A stretch of DNA of 64,000 nucleotides from Nitratireductor sp. XY-223 (GTDB taxonomy: Bacteria; Pseudomonadota; Alphaproteobacteria; Rhizobiales; Rhizobiaceae): assembly GCF_004959855.1 (NCBI RefSeq), contig NZ_SPNT01000001.1:1354467-1418466 (forward strand). Direction: 5' to 3'. Positions 1 through 8,629 of this stretch are shown here, in pieces (the stretch's first letter is position 1; each line of letters begins with the position of its first letter). Under the pieces are notes generated by a model, which searched no databases, was not told the DNA's origin, and saw nothing but the letters and a program-made list of their open reading frames with translations. Position numbers and translations under genes: made by a program.

Positions 1-340
1 GGTGTACCTGGCCTGCGCCTACATGGGCCTGTCTCTCCTCATGGTCCGCACGTACCTGGAGCACCAGGCGGAAGAAACGCTGCGCGGCCGCTCGGTCATC
101 ATCGAGGACCGCGGCCCGTTCAGCCTGCTGTTTCTCAACAACAACCTGCATGCAGTTCACCATGCCTATCCTGCGGTGGCATGGCACCAGTTGCCGTCGC
201 TCTACCGCCGCAACCGGGCGCGGTTCCTTGCCATGAACAAGGGCTACTTCTTCAAGAGCTACGGCGAGATATTCCGGCGGTTCGCGTTCCACCGCAAGGA
301 ACCTGTGGTCTATCCGATCGAAACCGGGCAGCGGCACTGA
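1..340 (+). CDS. membrane fatty acid desaturase, C-terminal part (5' end outside window)
   Basis: Only the last ~112 residues are present; the reading frame is open to the window edge, so the gene begins upstream and the GTG at base 2 is probably internal. The visible part has a membrane-like stretch followed by HAVHHAYP, the third histidine box (HxxHH) of membrane di-iron fatty-acyl desaturases and hydroxylases. These enzymes use O2 to insert a double bond into an acyl chain at the cytoplasmic membrane. The stop codon TGA shares its last base with the ATG of the next gene, so the two are probably translationally coupled. The substrate cannot be told from this fragment. Confidence 0.8.
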   Translation, partial: VYLACAYMGLSLLMVRTYLEHQAEETLRGRSVIIEDRGPFSLLFLNNNLHAVHHAYPAVAWHQLPSLYRRNRARFLAMNKGYFFKSYGEIFRRFAFHRKEPVVYPIETGQRH

Positions 341-1131
341 TGGCGGCTGACGGGTTCGTCGCAACCCTGCCCATGTATGACTGGCCGGAAGTTCACGCCG
401 CGAACGATCATTACTGGAACTGCCTGCGGGACAGCCTGCGCGACCACGGCTTTCCGGCACCCGATCGCCTCGAACGAGACGTGTCAGCCACCGAGCTTTG
501 GCGCAATCCGGGGCTTGTGCTCGGACAGACATGCGGGTTGCCGCTGGTGCGCGATCTGCTCCGGCACGTTTCCGTCGTCGGGACACCGGCCTACGACATC
601 GATTGTGGTGCCGGCAGCTATTTCAGCGTCATCGTCGTACGCCGCGAAAGCGCTTACGCGAACATAGAGGATCTGAAGGGCAGCCGGCTGGCCTTCAACA
701 GCCCCTGCTCGCAGTCCGGTTGCGCGGCGCTTGCGTACCATCTGCGCAATCTTGCCAAGGATGGGCAGGTGTTCTCGTCGACGGTGCAAAGCGGTTCGCA
801 TCGCGGTTCCATCCGGATGGTGGCGGGCAAGGAAGCCGACGTTGCCGCCATCGATGCCGTCGCATGGCGCCTTGCGGAGCGGCATGAAGCGGCCGCCGCG
901 GAACTGCGGGTGCTGGCGGTGACCGATCCGTTGCCCGGACTGCCGATGATCTGTGCCCGGCGCGGCGAGTGGTCGGCGGACCGGATGCATCTGGCCGTCG
1001 TCGAGGCCATGGCCGCGCTGGAGCCGGACATTGCCGACACGCTGCTTCTGAACGGCTTTGCGCAGTTGAAGAGTTCGGACTATGCAGTAATCGCGAACCG
1101 CGCGGAAATAGCGAATTCCGTCGCACTCTAG
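340..1131 (+). CDS. PhnD/SsuA/transferrin-type substrate-binding domain protein
   Basis: 263 residues from the ATG that overlaps the desaturase stop (TGATG). The fold signature is that of the phosphonate/sulfonate-binding family: an early PxYDxP-like segment, a central GSYFSVIVVRR stretch, then DLKGSRLAFNSPCSQSG, the ligand-loop region seen in PhnD-like proteins, and a C-terminal GLPMICAR segment. No N-terminal signal peptide is visible, so it may be cytoplasmic or depend on another export route. No permease or ATPase gene lies alongside, which makes it an orphan binding protein. A role linked to the flanking desaturase and oxidase is inferred from position only. Confidence 0.72.
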   Translation: MAADGFVATLPMYDWPEVHAANDHYWNCLRDSLRDHGFPAPDRLERDVSATELWRNPGLVLGQTCGLPLVRDLLRHVSVVGTPAYDIDCGAGSYFSVIVVRRESAYANIEDLKGSRLAFNSPCSQSGCAALAYHLRNLAKDGQVFSSTVQSGSHRGSIRMVAGKEADVAAIDAVAWRLAERHEAAAAELRVLAVTDPLPGLPMICARRGEWSADRMHLAVVEAMAALEPDIADTLLLNGFAQLKSSDYAVIANRAEIANSVAL

Positions 1132-1164
1132 TGCCCGCGCCGACCGAACAGGAAAGAACCGCAC

Positions 1165-2478
1165 ATGCCCGCACATTCGTCCTATGACGCCATCATTATC
1201 GGCGCCGGCGTCATCGGCGCCTGTACCGCTTACGAACTGGCCAGGAAGGGCTTGCGGACCCTTTCCATCGACAAGCTGCCGGAGGCCGGTTACGGCTCGA
1301 CCTCCGGATCGTGCGCGATCATCCGGACCTACTATTCGGCGCTGGAATCCTGCGCCATCGCCTATGAAGGCTGGCACTACTGGAAAGACTGGCAAAACTA
1401 CGTCGGCGTCACGGACGAAAAAGGTCTCATAAAGTACCACAATACCGGCTGCCTGGTGATCAAGACCGAACACAACCACCATCTGGATCGGGTCTGCGCC
1501 ATGATGGACCGGATCGGCTGTCCCTACGAACACGTCGCCGTTTCGGACATCGCACAACGCATGCCGAACGCCGATACCCGGCAATACGAGCCGGCAAAGC
1601 GTCCCGATGACGAGGGTTTCGGACAGCCAACGGGCCCGAGCGTCGAAGGTGCGGTGTTCTTTCCGAACGGCGGTTACGTCAACGATCCGAAACTCTCGGC
1701 CCACAACGTGCAGCGTGCCGCAGAGGCACACGGCGCCGAGTTCCTGTTCAACCGTGCGGTGGTCGAGGTGCTGAAGTCCTCGGACCGCGTCTGCGGTGTC
1801 CTACTGGATGACGGCAGTCGGATCGAAGCGCCGGTCGTGGTCAACGTCGCAGGTCCGCACTCGTCGAAAATCAACGCTATGGCGGGCGTCGATGGCGGCA
1901 TGAATATTTCAACACGGGCGCTTCGCCACGAGGTCGCCCATGTGCCGGCGCCGAAAGGCGTCGATTTCGAGAACGAGGGTGTCGTCTATTCGGACAGCGA
2001 TATCCAGACCTACTGCCGCCCAGAGATCGGCAACCACATACTCATCGGATCCGAGGATCCCGAGTGCGATGTGAAGGAATGGATCGACGATCCGGACAAT
2101 TTCGACGACAGCTTTTCAGAACAGTGGAACGTGCTGGTGATGCGGATGGCGCAGAGGATGCCGGACCTTCATATTCCCGGCAAGGCGCGGGGCGTAGTTG
2201 CTCTCTACGACGTCACCGAAGACTGGATGCCGATCTACGACCGCAGCGATCTGGGCGGGTTCTACATGGCGGTGGGCACCAGCGGCAACCAGTACAAGAA
2301 CGCCCCGGTCGCCGGAAAGATGATGGCGGCCCTGATAGAAGCCTGCGAGAACGGCCATGACCATGACCGGGACCCGGTCCGTTTTCATCTCGACCATCTG
2401 GATATGGATATTTCGCTCGGTGCCTTCTCCCGCCTGCGCGAGATCAATCAGGATTCGAGCTTTTCCGTCATCGGGTGA
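1165..2478 (+). CDS. FAD-dependent oxidoreductase, D-amino-acid/sarcosine oxidase (DAO) family
   Basis: 437 residues. The N-terminus holds a Rossmann FAD-binding motif GAGVIG (residues 13-18) and the STSGSCAIIRT segment typical of DAO-family flavoenzymes (sarcosine, dimethylglycine and glycine oxidases or dehydrogenases). The C-terminus has the family's second nucleotide-contact region around GGFYMAVGTSGNQ. It probably oxidises the C-N bond of an amine or amino acid in the cytoplasm. It follows the PhnD-like gene by 33 bp on the same strand. Its last 31 bases overlap the end of the convergent FkbM-like gene. Substrate unknown. Confidence 0.85.
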   Translation: MPAHSSYDAIIIGAGVIGACTAYELARKGLRTLSIDKLPEAGYGSTSGSCAIIRTYYSALESCAIAYEGWHYWKDWQNYVGVTDEKGLIKYHNTGCLVIKTEHNHHLDRVCAMMDRIGCPYEHVAVSDIAQRMPNADTRQYEPAKRPDDEGFGQPTGPSVEGAVFFPNGGYVNDPKLSAHNVQRAAEAHGAEFLFNRAVVEVLKSSDRVCGVLLDDGSRIEAPVVVNVAGPHSSKINAMAGVDGGMNISTRALRHEVAHVPAPKGVDFENEGVVYSDSDIQTYCRPEIGNHILIGSEDPECDVKEWIDDPDNFDDSFSEQWNVLVMRMAQRMPDLHIPGKARGVVALYDVTEDWMPIYDRSDLGGFYMAVGTSGNQYKNAPVAGKMMAALIEACENGHDHDRDPVRFHLDHLDMDISLGAFSRLREINQDSSFSVIG

Positions 2479-3323
2479 AGCATGAGCAGGTTTTCACCCG
2501 TGTTTGCGGCGATCCGATATCCGAGATGCTTCAGCCGGCTGACGCAATCGTCCTCCCAAAGCTGCCGGAGCACCGTTTCCAGCAGTATCGCCCGCGGCCA
2601 ACAGGACTGATGCTTGAGCGACAGCAGCGGAAATAGCGCACGGTCCTCGAAGCCTTCTATATCGATCTTCAAAAGGTCGATCCGCTCGATCAGCCTTGTT
2701 TTCAGCGCTTCCGCGAGCGGAGCGACCTTGACGTCGACGAACTGATGGTCCGTGGCCGCTTCCGGCAGGATGGACGCGGTTCCGATATTCGTTCCGCCGC
2801 TGGAATATAGCCGCATCCGCGCCTTTTGCCTGCCGACGCCCTGGTTGATCGCTTCGATGGACGAAAAACCGTTGGCGCGGACGTTGAATGTCAGCTTGCT
2901 GAATGTCCTCGGATGCGGCTCGAATGCAAGGATTGTCGCATTGTCCCCGCACTGGCTGGCCACAAAAAGGCTGTAGCTTCCGACATTCGCCCCAATATCG
3001 ACGAAGACCATGCCGGGCTTGAGAAGCGGTCTGATCACATCGCGTTCCGGCACTTCGGGAAGATTGCCGCGGCCGACCGCGGTCCTGTCATCGTAGTTCT
3101 CGAGCGGATAGGCGCGCATCAGCACACCTTCGACCTTCACGTCGTAGGGGCCGGGAAAACGCCGGGCGATGTTCTTGCGGATAAATTTGCGGCGCTGCCG
3201 GTCTATTTTCCGGTGCGTCGCCAGTTTCCACACAAGCCGCGGCAGGTAACCGGGCTTGTGCGCGCCGAAGTCGGAAATAAGGTCAAGTTCCCGCTCCTTT
3301 ATCAACCACAGCCCCCGCGCCAT
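2448..3323 (-). CDS. FkbM family methyltransferase
   Basis: 291 residues. The SAM-binding motif I is clear (DIGANVGSY, residues 109-117), followed by the acidic post-I motif AFEPHP (133-138), both diagnostic of FkbM-type methyltransferases. Members O-methylate sugars, polyketides or other small molecules, and are common beside polysaccharide genes. The ~100-residue basic N-terminal region before the Rossmann fold is longer than the minimal domain. It lies 86 bp downstream of the mscS-like gene on the same strand and overlaps the oxidase gene convergently. Methylation of a glycan is plausible given the glycosyltransferases nearby but is inference. Confidence 0.82.
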   Translation of the reverse strand: MARGLWLIKERELDLISDFGAHKPGYLPRLVWKLATHRKIDRQRRKFIRKNIARRFPGPYDVKVEGVLMRAYPLENYDDRTAVGRGNLPEVPERDVIRPLLKPGMVFVDIGANVGSYSLFVASQCGDNATILAFEPHPRTFSKLTFNVRANGFSSIEAINQGVGRQKARMRLYSSGGTNIGTASILPEAATDHQFVDVKVAPLAEALKTRLIERIDLLKIDIEGFEDRALFPLLSLKHQSCWPRAILLETVLRQLWEDDCVSRLKHLGYRIAANTGENLLMLHPMTEKLES

Positions 3324-3409
3324 CCCAAGACATCAGCGGACTTTCGCCGAGTCCGTCGCGATTTACAACAGAAAGCTTCGCGATCCGTGAATTCGTATCC
3401 GCAGGCCCG

Positions 3410-5860
3410 TCAGCGTTCCGATGCCGCCACCTTTGAAGAATCCGGCGCGCCGCCCCGTGCCCTTTGCGCATCCTCCTCGTCGATGACGCTGCGTACCGAT
3501 CCGGTGATCGCTTCCTTCTGCTGCGGCGTCAGGTTGTCCGCCTGCCCCTCTTCGGCAAGCCGTACGGTAACCTCGCGGTGCGCAAACGTGATCCCCTCCT
3601 TCTCGAACAGGTCCCTGATCGCGCCGTAGATGACTTTCCGTGTCACGAACTGGTCGCCCGGGCGGGTCATGAATTTGACCCTTATGATCATCGCCGAGTC
3701 CTCCATGGAGTAGACGCCCTGGGATTTCAACGGCTGCAGGAACAGGTGGCCGATCTGATCGTGTTCGAGTAGCTCCTGGCCGAGCTTCTTGATCAGCTTG
3801 CGCACGCGTTCAACATCGGTGCCGTAGGTCAGCCGCAGGGGGAGCTTCATCATCACCCAGTCGCGCGAGTAATTGGTCAGTTGCTTGATTTCGCCGAAGG
3901 GTATGGTGTGGACCGCCCCGAGGTGGTGGCGCAACTGGAAGGACCGCATGGAGATTTTTTCGATGACGCCCTTGACCGTGCCAACCTCGATATATTCGCC
4001 CTTGCGGAAGGCATCGTCGACCAGGAAGAACACGCCCGAGAAGATGTCGCGGATCAGGGTCTGCGCGCCGAAGCCGATGGCAAGGCCGACCACCCCGGCG
4101 CCGGCAAACAGCGGCGCGATGTTGACGCCCCAGTCGGAGAGGATGAACGCAGCCGACACCATGACCAGCAACACGATGAAAACGCTGCGGAAAATGGGAA
4201 GCAGCGTCGCCATGCGCGATTCACCAGTGCCGCCCTCGCTGTCCCCCTCGCCCGGGCTCGCCGGCGTGTTGTCGAGCGAACCGCCCTCCTCGATGATCTT
4301 CTGGTCGATGAAGAGATTGACGGCCTGGTAGGCCAGGTAGGTGTAGACCACGATGAGGATGCTATCGAGGATCGTCGCCAGCGGGTGACCGCCCACACGG
4401 TCATAATTGACGCCCCACAGACGTCCGAGCTCTCCGACCGCAAAGACAAATATCAGCGTGACGATGGCGTTCTCGATCAGCCGCTTGAAAAGCGGCTTGT
4501 ACTCAAGGTCTATATCCTCATCCACGGGCGGCTCGACATGGTGGACGATCATCTCTTCGCCCTCGCCGATCATCGCTTCCGCATCGACCTCGGCTTCCGC
4601 GGCAATGCGTTCCGCCGCCTCGCGACGGCGCGCATCGGCGCGGGCGCGCCGAAGCTTGATGATCTGCATGTGCCGATAGTTCTTCGCGCGCCGTTCATAG
4701 ATGCGGTCGAGCACGACAATGGCGATGGCGTACGCCACCGCACCGCCGATGAACACGATGATGGGCGCCATTATGATGATGTAGCCGCCGGGCAGTCCCA
4801 GCGACAGCCGGAAGGAACTCACCACCCAGGAGACAACGATGTAGAGCAGCAAAAGCGGCGTCGTCGCCCGCGCAGCGAAGTTGCGCCAAGGAGGAACCAC
4901 GCCGTCCCTGCCGACACCGCAGACGATGTCGTAGGTATCCTTGCGGTGGATGATGGTCAGCGTAGCCATGAGTATGCAGGCGATGCCAAGGCCGCCGATG
5001 GCCAAGAGGCGATAGCTGTCATTGTCTATGCCGAGACCGCGCACCCAGGCGATGATGCCGAGGATGTAGCTGGATGCCAGGATGACATAGATCCAGTCGT
5101 TGTAGAGCTTGCGCGCCCGCTTGTCGTCGAGATTGATCATGCGGTGCGTCGGAAGGTCCGGCGCGAAGAAGTTCAGCATTATCACGTATCTGAGTATGCG
5201 GTAGCTCGCATATATGGCGACGATCGTGAAAATCGTCATGCGCGACGGCTCGTGCTCGTAGTCGAGCACGACCGCCACCAGGATCGCGACGGAAAACATG
5301 ATGGCCGTCGAGAACAGGATCAATCCGCCGCGCAGCATCAGATAGGTCAGCTTGTCAGCGCGGGTCAGGTCCTCCGACTTGTAGTAACCGGCAAACTGAT
5401 CGCGGATCCAGCGCCCGACCACCTTGTAGATAGCAAGCCCGAGGACCATTCCGAACAAGGCTGTTCCGACCGCCCAGGCAAGCCACCACGGCGCTCCGTC
5501 GGGGCTCGCACGCTCGAGCGCTTCCACCAGCCGTTCCCGGAAATCGCCGGCTTCAATCAGCATGTGCCTGACATTCTTGCGTGCCATCAACAGCATCTCA
5601 CTGCTCATGGCCATTTCCATCGTGTTCTCGTCTCCTGCGGCCGCAGCCGATGGCGGCGCTATGACGATGACCGTCGACCCCTCGGCCTTGGCATCCTCGA
5701 TGAGGGTGTTCAGGGCGTCGGTCTCGGTCTTTTCAGAGCCCGTTTCGCCGGCGACGGACTGCAGCAGGGATGATTGCGCGTGGCCTGCCTGTGCTGCCAA
5801 AAGGAGCAGCACCACGGCCGCAAGCACTGTGTTGAACAACAATTTCGATGTGGAATTCAT
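3410..5860 (-). CDS. large mechanosensitive ion channel, MscS family
   Basis: 816 residues from the ATG at 5860, chosen because it gives a clean signal peptide (hydrophobic residues 8-26, then AQAGHAQ); the frame is open further upstream. A periplasmic N-terminal region (~30-125) is followed by multiple membrane segments (about 125-385), a charged Arg/Glu-rich stretch (~390-450), more membrane helices, and the pore-lining Gly/Ala helix AGAGVVGLAIGFGAQ (586-600) with the MscS beta domain (roughly 610-770). It is much longer than MscS (~286 aa) and resembles MscK/YbdG-type large channels. Role: release of osmolytes on hypo-osmotic shock, in the inner membrane. Confidence 0.88.
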   Translation of the reverse strand: MNSTSKLLFNTVLAAVVLLLLAAQAGHAQSSLLQSVAGETGSEKTETDALNTLIEDAKAEGSTVIVIAPPSAAAAGDENTMEMAMSSEMLLMARKNVRHMLIEAGDFRERLVEALERASPDGAPWWLAWAVGTALFGMVLGLAIYKVVGRWIRDQFAGYYKSEDLTRADKLTYLMLRGGLILFSTAIMFSVAILVAVVLDYEHEPSRMTIFTIVAIYASYRILRYVIMLNFFAPDLPTHRMINLDDKRARKLYNDWIYVILASSYILGIIAWVRGLGIDNDSYRLLAIGGLGIACILMATLTIIHRKDTYDIVCGVGRDGVVPPWRNFAARATTPLLLLYIVVSWVVSSFRLSLGLPGGYIIIMAPIIVFIGGAVAYAIAIVVLDRIYERRAKNYRHMQIIKLRRARADARRREAAERIAAEAEVDAEAMIGEGEEMIVHHVEPPVDEDIDLEYKPLFKRLIENAIVTLIFVFAVGELGRLWGVNYDRVGGHPLATILDSILIVVYTYLAYQAVNLFIDQKIIEEGGSLDNTPASPGEGDSEGGTGESRMATLLPIFRSVFIVLLVMVSAAFILSDWGVNIAPLFAGAGVVGLAIGFGAQTLIRDIFSGVFFLVDDAFRKGEYIEVGTVKGVIEKISMRSFQLRHHLGAVHTIPFGEIKQLTNYSRDWVMMKLPLRLTYGTDVERVRKLIKKLGQELLEHDQIGHLFLQPLKSQGVYSMEDSAMIIRVKFMTRPGDQFVTRKVIYGAIRDLFEKEGITFAHREVTVRLAEEGQADNLTPQQKEAITGSVRSVIDEEDAQRARGGAPDSSKVAASER

Positions 5861-6164
5861 GGTGTCACCCGCTGCCGGCGCCGCATTCACCGGCCTTTTT
5901 TCGCACATTATCAGCCTGTTGCCGCGTAAAACCAGTCGAATCGGTTTGTCGCCCCTGTCAACTTGGTTCACATTAGCGCAAAAGGACCGTGACATATGAA
6001 ACGCAACCGCCTATGTACGATTCAGCGAAATCCGGGCTTTTCCCTTTGTTAAGGCCCTGTCAGGATCGAGGATTTAAAATAGCGTCGGCGCGGACAATCC
6101 GCGCAAGGCCTGGCAATCTGCGATAAACCAAGGTTTAAACTCCGAACATGGCAAGTTGGCACCC
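5861..6164. other. divergent intergenic region (mscS-like / glycosyltransferase operon)
   Basis: About 300 bp without a supported gene separate the divergent channel gene and glycosyltransferase operon. The sequence is more AT-rich than its surroundings around 5985-6140 and should hold promoters in both directions. I could not fit a convincing sigma-70 pair with normal spacing. A short AT-rich palindrome-like AGGTTTAAACT stretch lies at 6131-6141. No RNA gene, repeat or terminator was seen. Confidence 0.5.
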
Positions 6165-7370
6165 GTGAGCACCGCTGCGCACCTCATACTCTACAGCCAC
6201 GACACCTTTGGTCTTGGTCATATAAGGCGCAACCGAAAAATAGCGCGCTCGCTGGTCGATGCTTTTCCCGGACTGGACGCCACCATTATCACCGGTTCTG
6301 GCCTGTCGGGCGAATATGCCAGCCATCCGCGCATACGGTTCGTCGAAATAGACCAGGTCGAAAAACAGCCGGACGGCCAATACCGCGCCGCCAATGCGCA
6401 GATGAGCCTCTCGCAGGTCATCGAGGCACGCCGTTCGGTCATTTTGGATTTCATACACAAACACCCCGCGGACATTTTCATTGCCGACAAGGAGCCGCTC
6501 GGACTGTGCGGCGAACTGACGGACGCACTCGGCCACATGAAAGCACGCGGCACGACGCTGATCCTGGGTTTGCGCGACGTTCTCGACGAGGCCGAGAAAC
6601 TAAAAAAAGAATGGAAAAACAAAGGCATATATGGCGCCATAGAAGGCCTTTACGATCAGATCTGGATTTACGGGTCCGAGGATTTCTACAATCCCCTCGC
6701 CCATCTCGACCTGCCACAGTCCGTGCTTAGTCGCTGCAGCTATACCGGTTACCTCTACCAGCCGCATCCCGAATTCGAGCAGGTGCCGGTCCCCGGATTG
6801 CCGGAGGAGTATCTGCTTGTGACCGCTGGCGGCGGCGGCGACGGCGATTTCCTGATGAATGCTGTGCTGAATGCCTATGAGCACGATGCGACCATACCCT
6901 GCCCCGCCGTACTGCTGCTCGGCCCGTTCTCCGGCGCACAGCACGAGAAACAGATCAGGGCGCGGGCGGAGCGGATCGACGGTGTCCAGGTGATCGGCTT
7001 CAACACCGAACCCGAGGCGCTGATCCGACAGTCCAAGGCCGTCATCGGCATGTGCGGGTACAATACGTTCTGCGAAGTCGTTGCCCGCGAAAAACGGGTT
7101 CTGTTCGTTCCCCGCCAAACACCGCGCATGGAGCAATTGATCCGGGCGGAACGCGCCCGTGAGCTCGGACTTTGCGAGGTCGTGCGGGCCGAGGATGCGA
7201 CCGATCCCGATGGATTCGCGTCCGCCATACGCGCATTGATCGCGGATGCCGACAAGCCCGGACAGGGCTATTGTTTCGATTCTTCGGGCCTGGAGCGGAT
7301 CTGCCGCAAAGTCGGTTCCATACTCGAAATGCGGAGCAAAGCACCTTTCGAGGTGGAGAATGTGGGATAA
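6165..7370 (+). CDS. MurG-like (family 28 C-terminal type) glycosyltransferase
   Basis: About 401 residues. A GTG at 6165 puts the GLGHIRR motif near residue 16, as in MurG-like GT-B enzymes; a TTG at 6156 is an alternative and neither has a strong ribosome site. The C-terminal half has the Gly-rich turn VTAGGGGDGDF and the acceptor/donor segment MCGYNTFCEVVA, the GT-B nucleotide-sugar binding pattern. No membrane segments are apparent. It is first in a four-gene operon; its stop TAA overlaps the next ATG (TAATG). Probable role: sugar transfer from a nucleotide sugar during synthesis of an envelope glycan or glycolipid. Confidence 0.78.
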   Translation: MSTAAHLILYSHDTFGLGHIRRNRKIARSLVDAFPGLDATIITGSGLSGEYASHPRIRFVEIDQVEKQPDGQYRAANAQMSLSQVIEARRSVILDFIHKHPADIFIADKEPLGLCGELTDALGHMKARGTTLILGLRDVLDEAEKLKKEWKNKGIYGAIEGLYDQIWIYGSEDFYNPLAHLDLPQSVLSRCSYTGYLYQPHPEFEQVPVPGLPEEYLLVTAGGGGDGDFLMNAVLNAYEHDATIPCPAVLLLGPFSGAQHEKQIRARAERIDGVQVIGFNTEPEALIRQSKAVIGMCGYNTFCEVVAREKRVLFVPRQTPRMEQLIRAERARELGLCEVVRAEDATDPDGFASAIRALIADADKPGQGYCFDSSGLERICRKVGSILEMRSKAPFEVENVG

Positions 7371-8629
7371 TGGGCGGGAATATCGTCGTCGTCCTGAAAG
7401 GTTATCCGCGGCTTTCCGAAACATTCATCGCCCAGGAACTGCTTGAACTCGAGTGGGCCGGATACAATCTGCATCTGTTTTCCCTGAGACGCCCGACAGA
7501 CACGTCGCGCCATCCCATCCATTCGGAAATCAAGGCCAGGATCACGTATCTGCCCGAATATCTGCATGAAGCGCCGCTGCGCGTCCTTCGCGGCTGGCTG
7601 TCAGCCCGGAAGAAACCGGGCTACAAAGCGGCGCTGCGGACATTCCTGAAGGACCTGAAACGGGACCGGACCCGCAACCGGATCCGGCGCTTCGGACAGG
7701 CCCTTGTCCTTGCCCGCGAACTGCCCGGCGACACGGACTGGCTCTATGCGCATTTTATCCACACGCCCGGCTCCGTCGCTTATTACGCGCACACCATGAC
7801 TGGCACCGGCTGGAGCTGTTCCGCGCATGCCAAGGACATATGGACGTCTCCGGACTGGGAACTGTCGGAAAAACTCGACAATGCCACTTGGACCGTCACC
7901 TGCACTCGCAGCGGCTTTGAGCACCTGGAGGCGCTTGCAGGCAACAAGAACTCCGTTCACCTGGTCCACCACGGTATCGACCTCAGCCGGTTTCCGCCGC
8001 CGGAGAATTCCGCTTCGGTTCGTGACGGCAGCCGGGTGGACGATCCGGTCCGTATCATCACGGTCGGGCGGGCGGTGGCAAAAAAGGGCATCGACACGCT
8101 GCTCGATGCCCTGGCGATGCTTCCGAGCGACCTGCACTGGAAGTGGACCCATATCGGCGGTGGTGTTTTGTACAAGCAGCTTGCCGAACAGATCGAAAGG
8201 CTGGGCCTGTCTGACCGGGCGGAAATGATCGGCGCGAAACCGCAGGAATTCGTGTTGCGGACATACCGGGAGAGCGATTTGTTCGTCCTGCCCTGCCGCA
8301 TCGCCAAGGATGGCGACCGCGACGGTTTGCCGAATGTCCTCGTTGAGGCCCAGAGCCAGGGCCTTGCGTGCGTTTCGTCTCCGATTTCCGGTATTGTCGA
8401 GCTGATCGAGGACGGCGAGAACGGATTGCTGGTTCCGCCGGACAACGCACGGGATCTGGCGCGCGCAATAGAAAGTCTCGCGCGCGATCCCTCAATGCGC
8501 CAGCGCATGGGTGCCGCAGGTGCGCGCAAAGTCGCGACCGGCTTTGACCATCGCGGCGAGATAACGAAGCTGCTCGCACTGTTTGAAGAGGTCGGGGTGG
8601 AAGCAGGCTATCAAGAAGCGGCCCAATGA
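7370..8629 (+). CDS. glycosyltransferase family 4 (GT-B) protein
   Basis: 419 residues; the frame is open upstream but the ATG at 7370, overlapping the preceding stop, gives the expected N-terminus with YPRLSETFIAQE, a motif common in WcaL/ExoL-like transferases. The C-terminal GT4 domain carries ITVGRAVAKKG, then a GLPNVLVEAQSQG segment that supplies the E-x7-E-like donor-binding pair, and NGLLVPPDN near the end. It is a cytoplasmic retaining-type transferase acting on an unknown acceptor. The 3' end overlaps the next start by four bases (ATGA), so translation is coupled. Confidence 0.85.
   Translation: MGGNIVVVLKGYPRLSETFIAQELLELEWAGYNLHLFSLRRPTDTSRHPIHSEIKARITYLPEYLHEAPLRVLRGWLSARKKPGYKAALRTFLKDLKRDRTRNRIRRFGQALVLARELPGDTDWLYAHFIHTPGSVAYYAHTMTGTGWSCSAHAKDIWTSPDWELSEKLDNATWTVTCTRSGFEHLEALAGNKNSVHLVHHGIDLSRFPPPENSASVRDGSRVDDPVRIITVGRAVAKKGIDTLLDALAMLPSDLHWKWTHIGGGVLYKQLAEQIERLGLSDRAEMIGAKPQEFVLRTYRESDLFVLPCRIAKDGDRDGLPNVLVEAQSQGLACVSSPISGIVELIEDGENGLLVPPDNARDLARAIESLARDPSMRQRMGAAGARKVATGFDHRGEITKLLALFEEVGVEAGYQEAAQ

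Noticed and set aside
484..1731. 415-residue minus-strand open frame across the PhnD-like and oxidase genes
   Set aside because: It is the reverse frame of two clearly coding plus-strand genes, with low-complexity, Arg/Gly/Val-rich composition and no recognisable motif.
3881..5773. 630-residue plus-strand open frame opposite the mscS-like gene
   Set aside because: The product is Asp/Arg/His-rich, typical of antisense of a high-GC membrane protein gene, and the opposite strand encodes a convincing channel.
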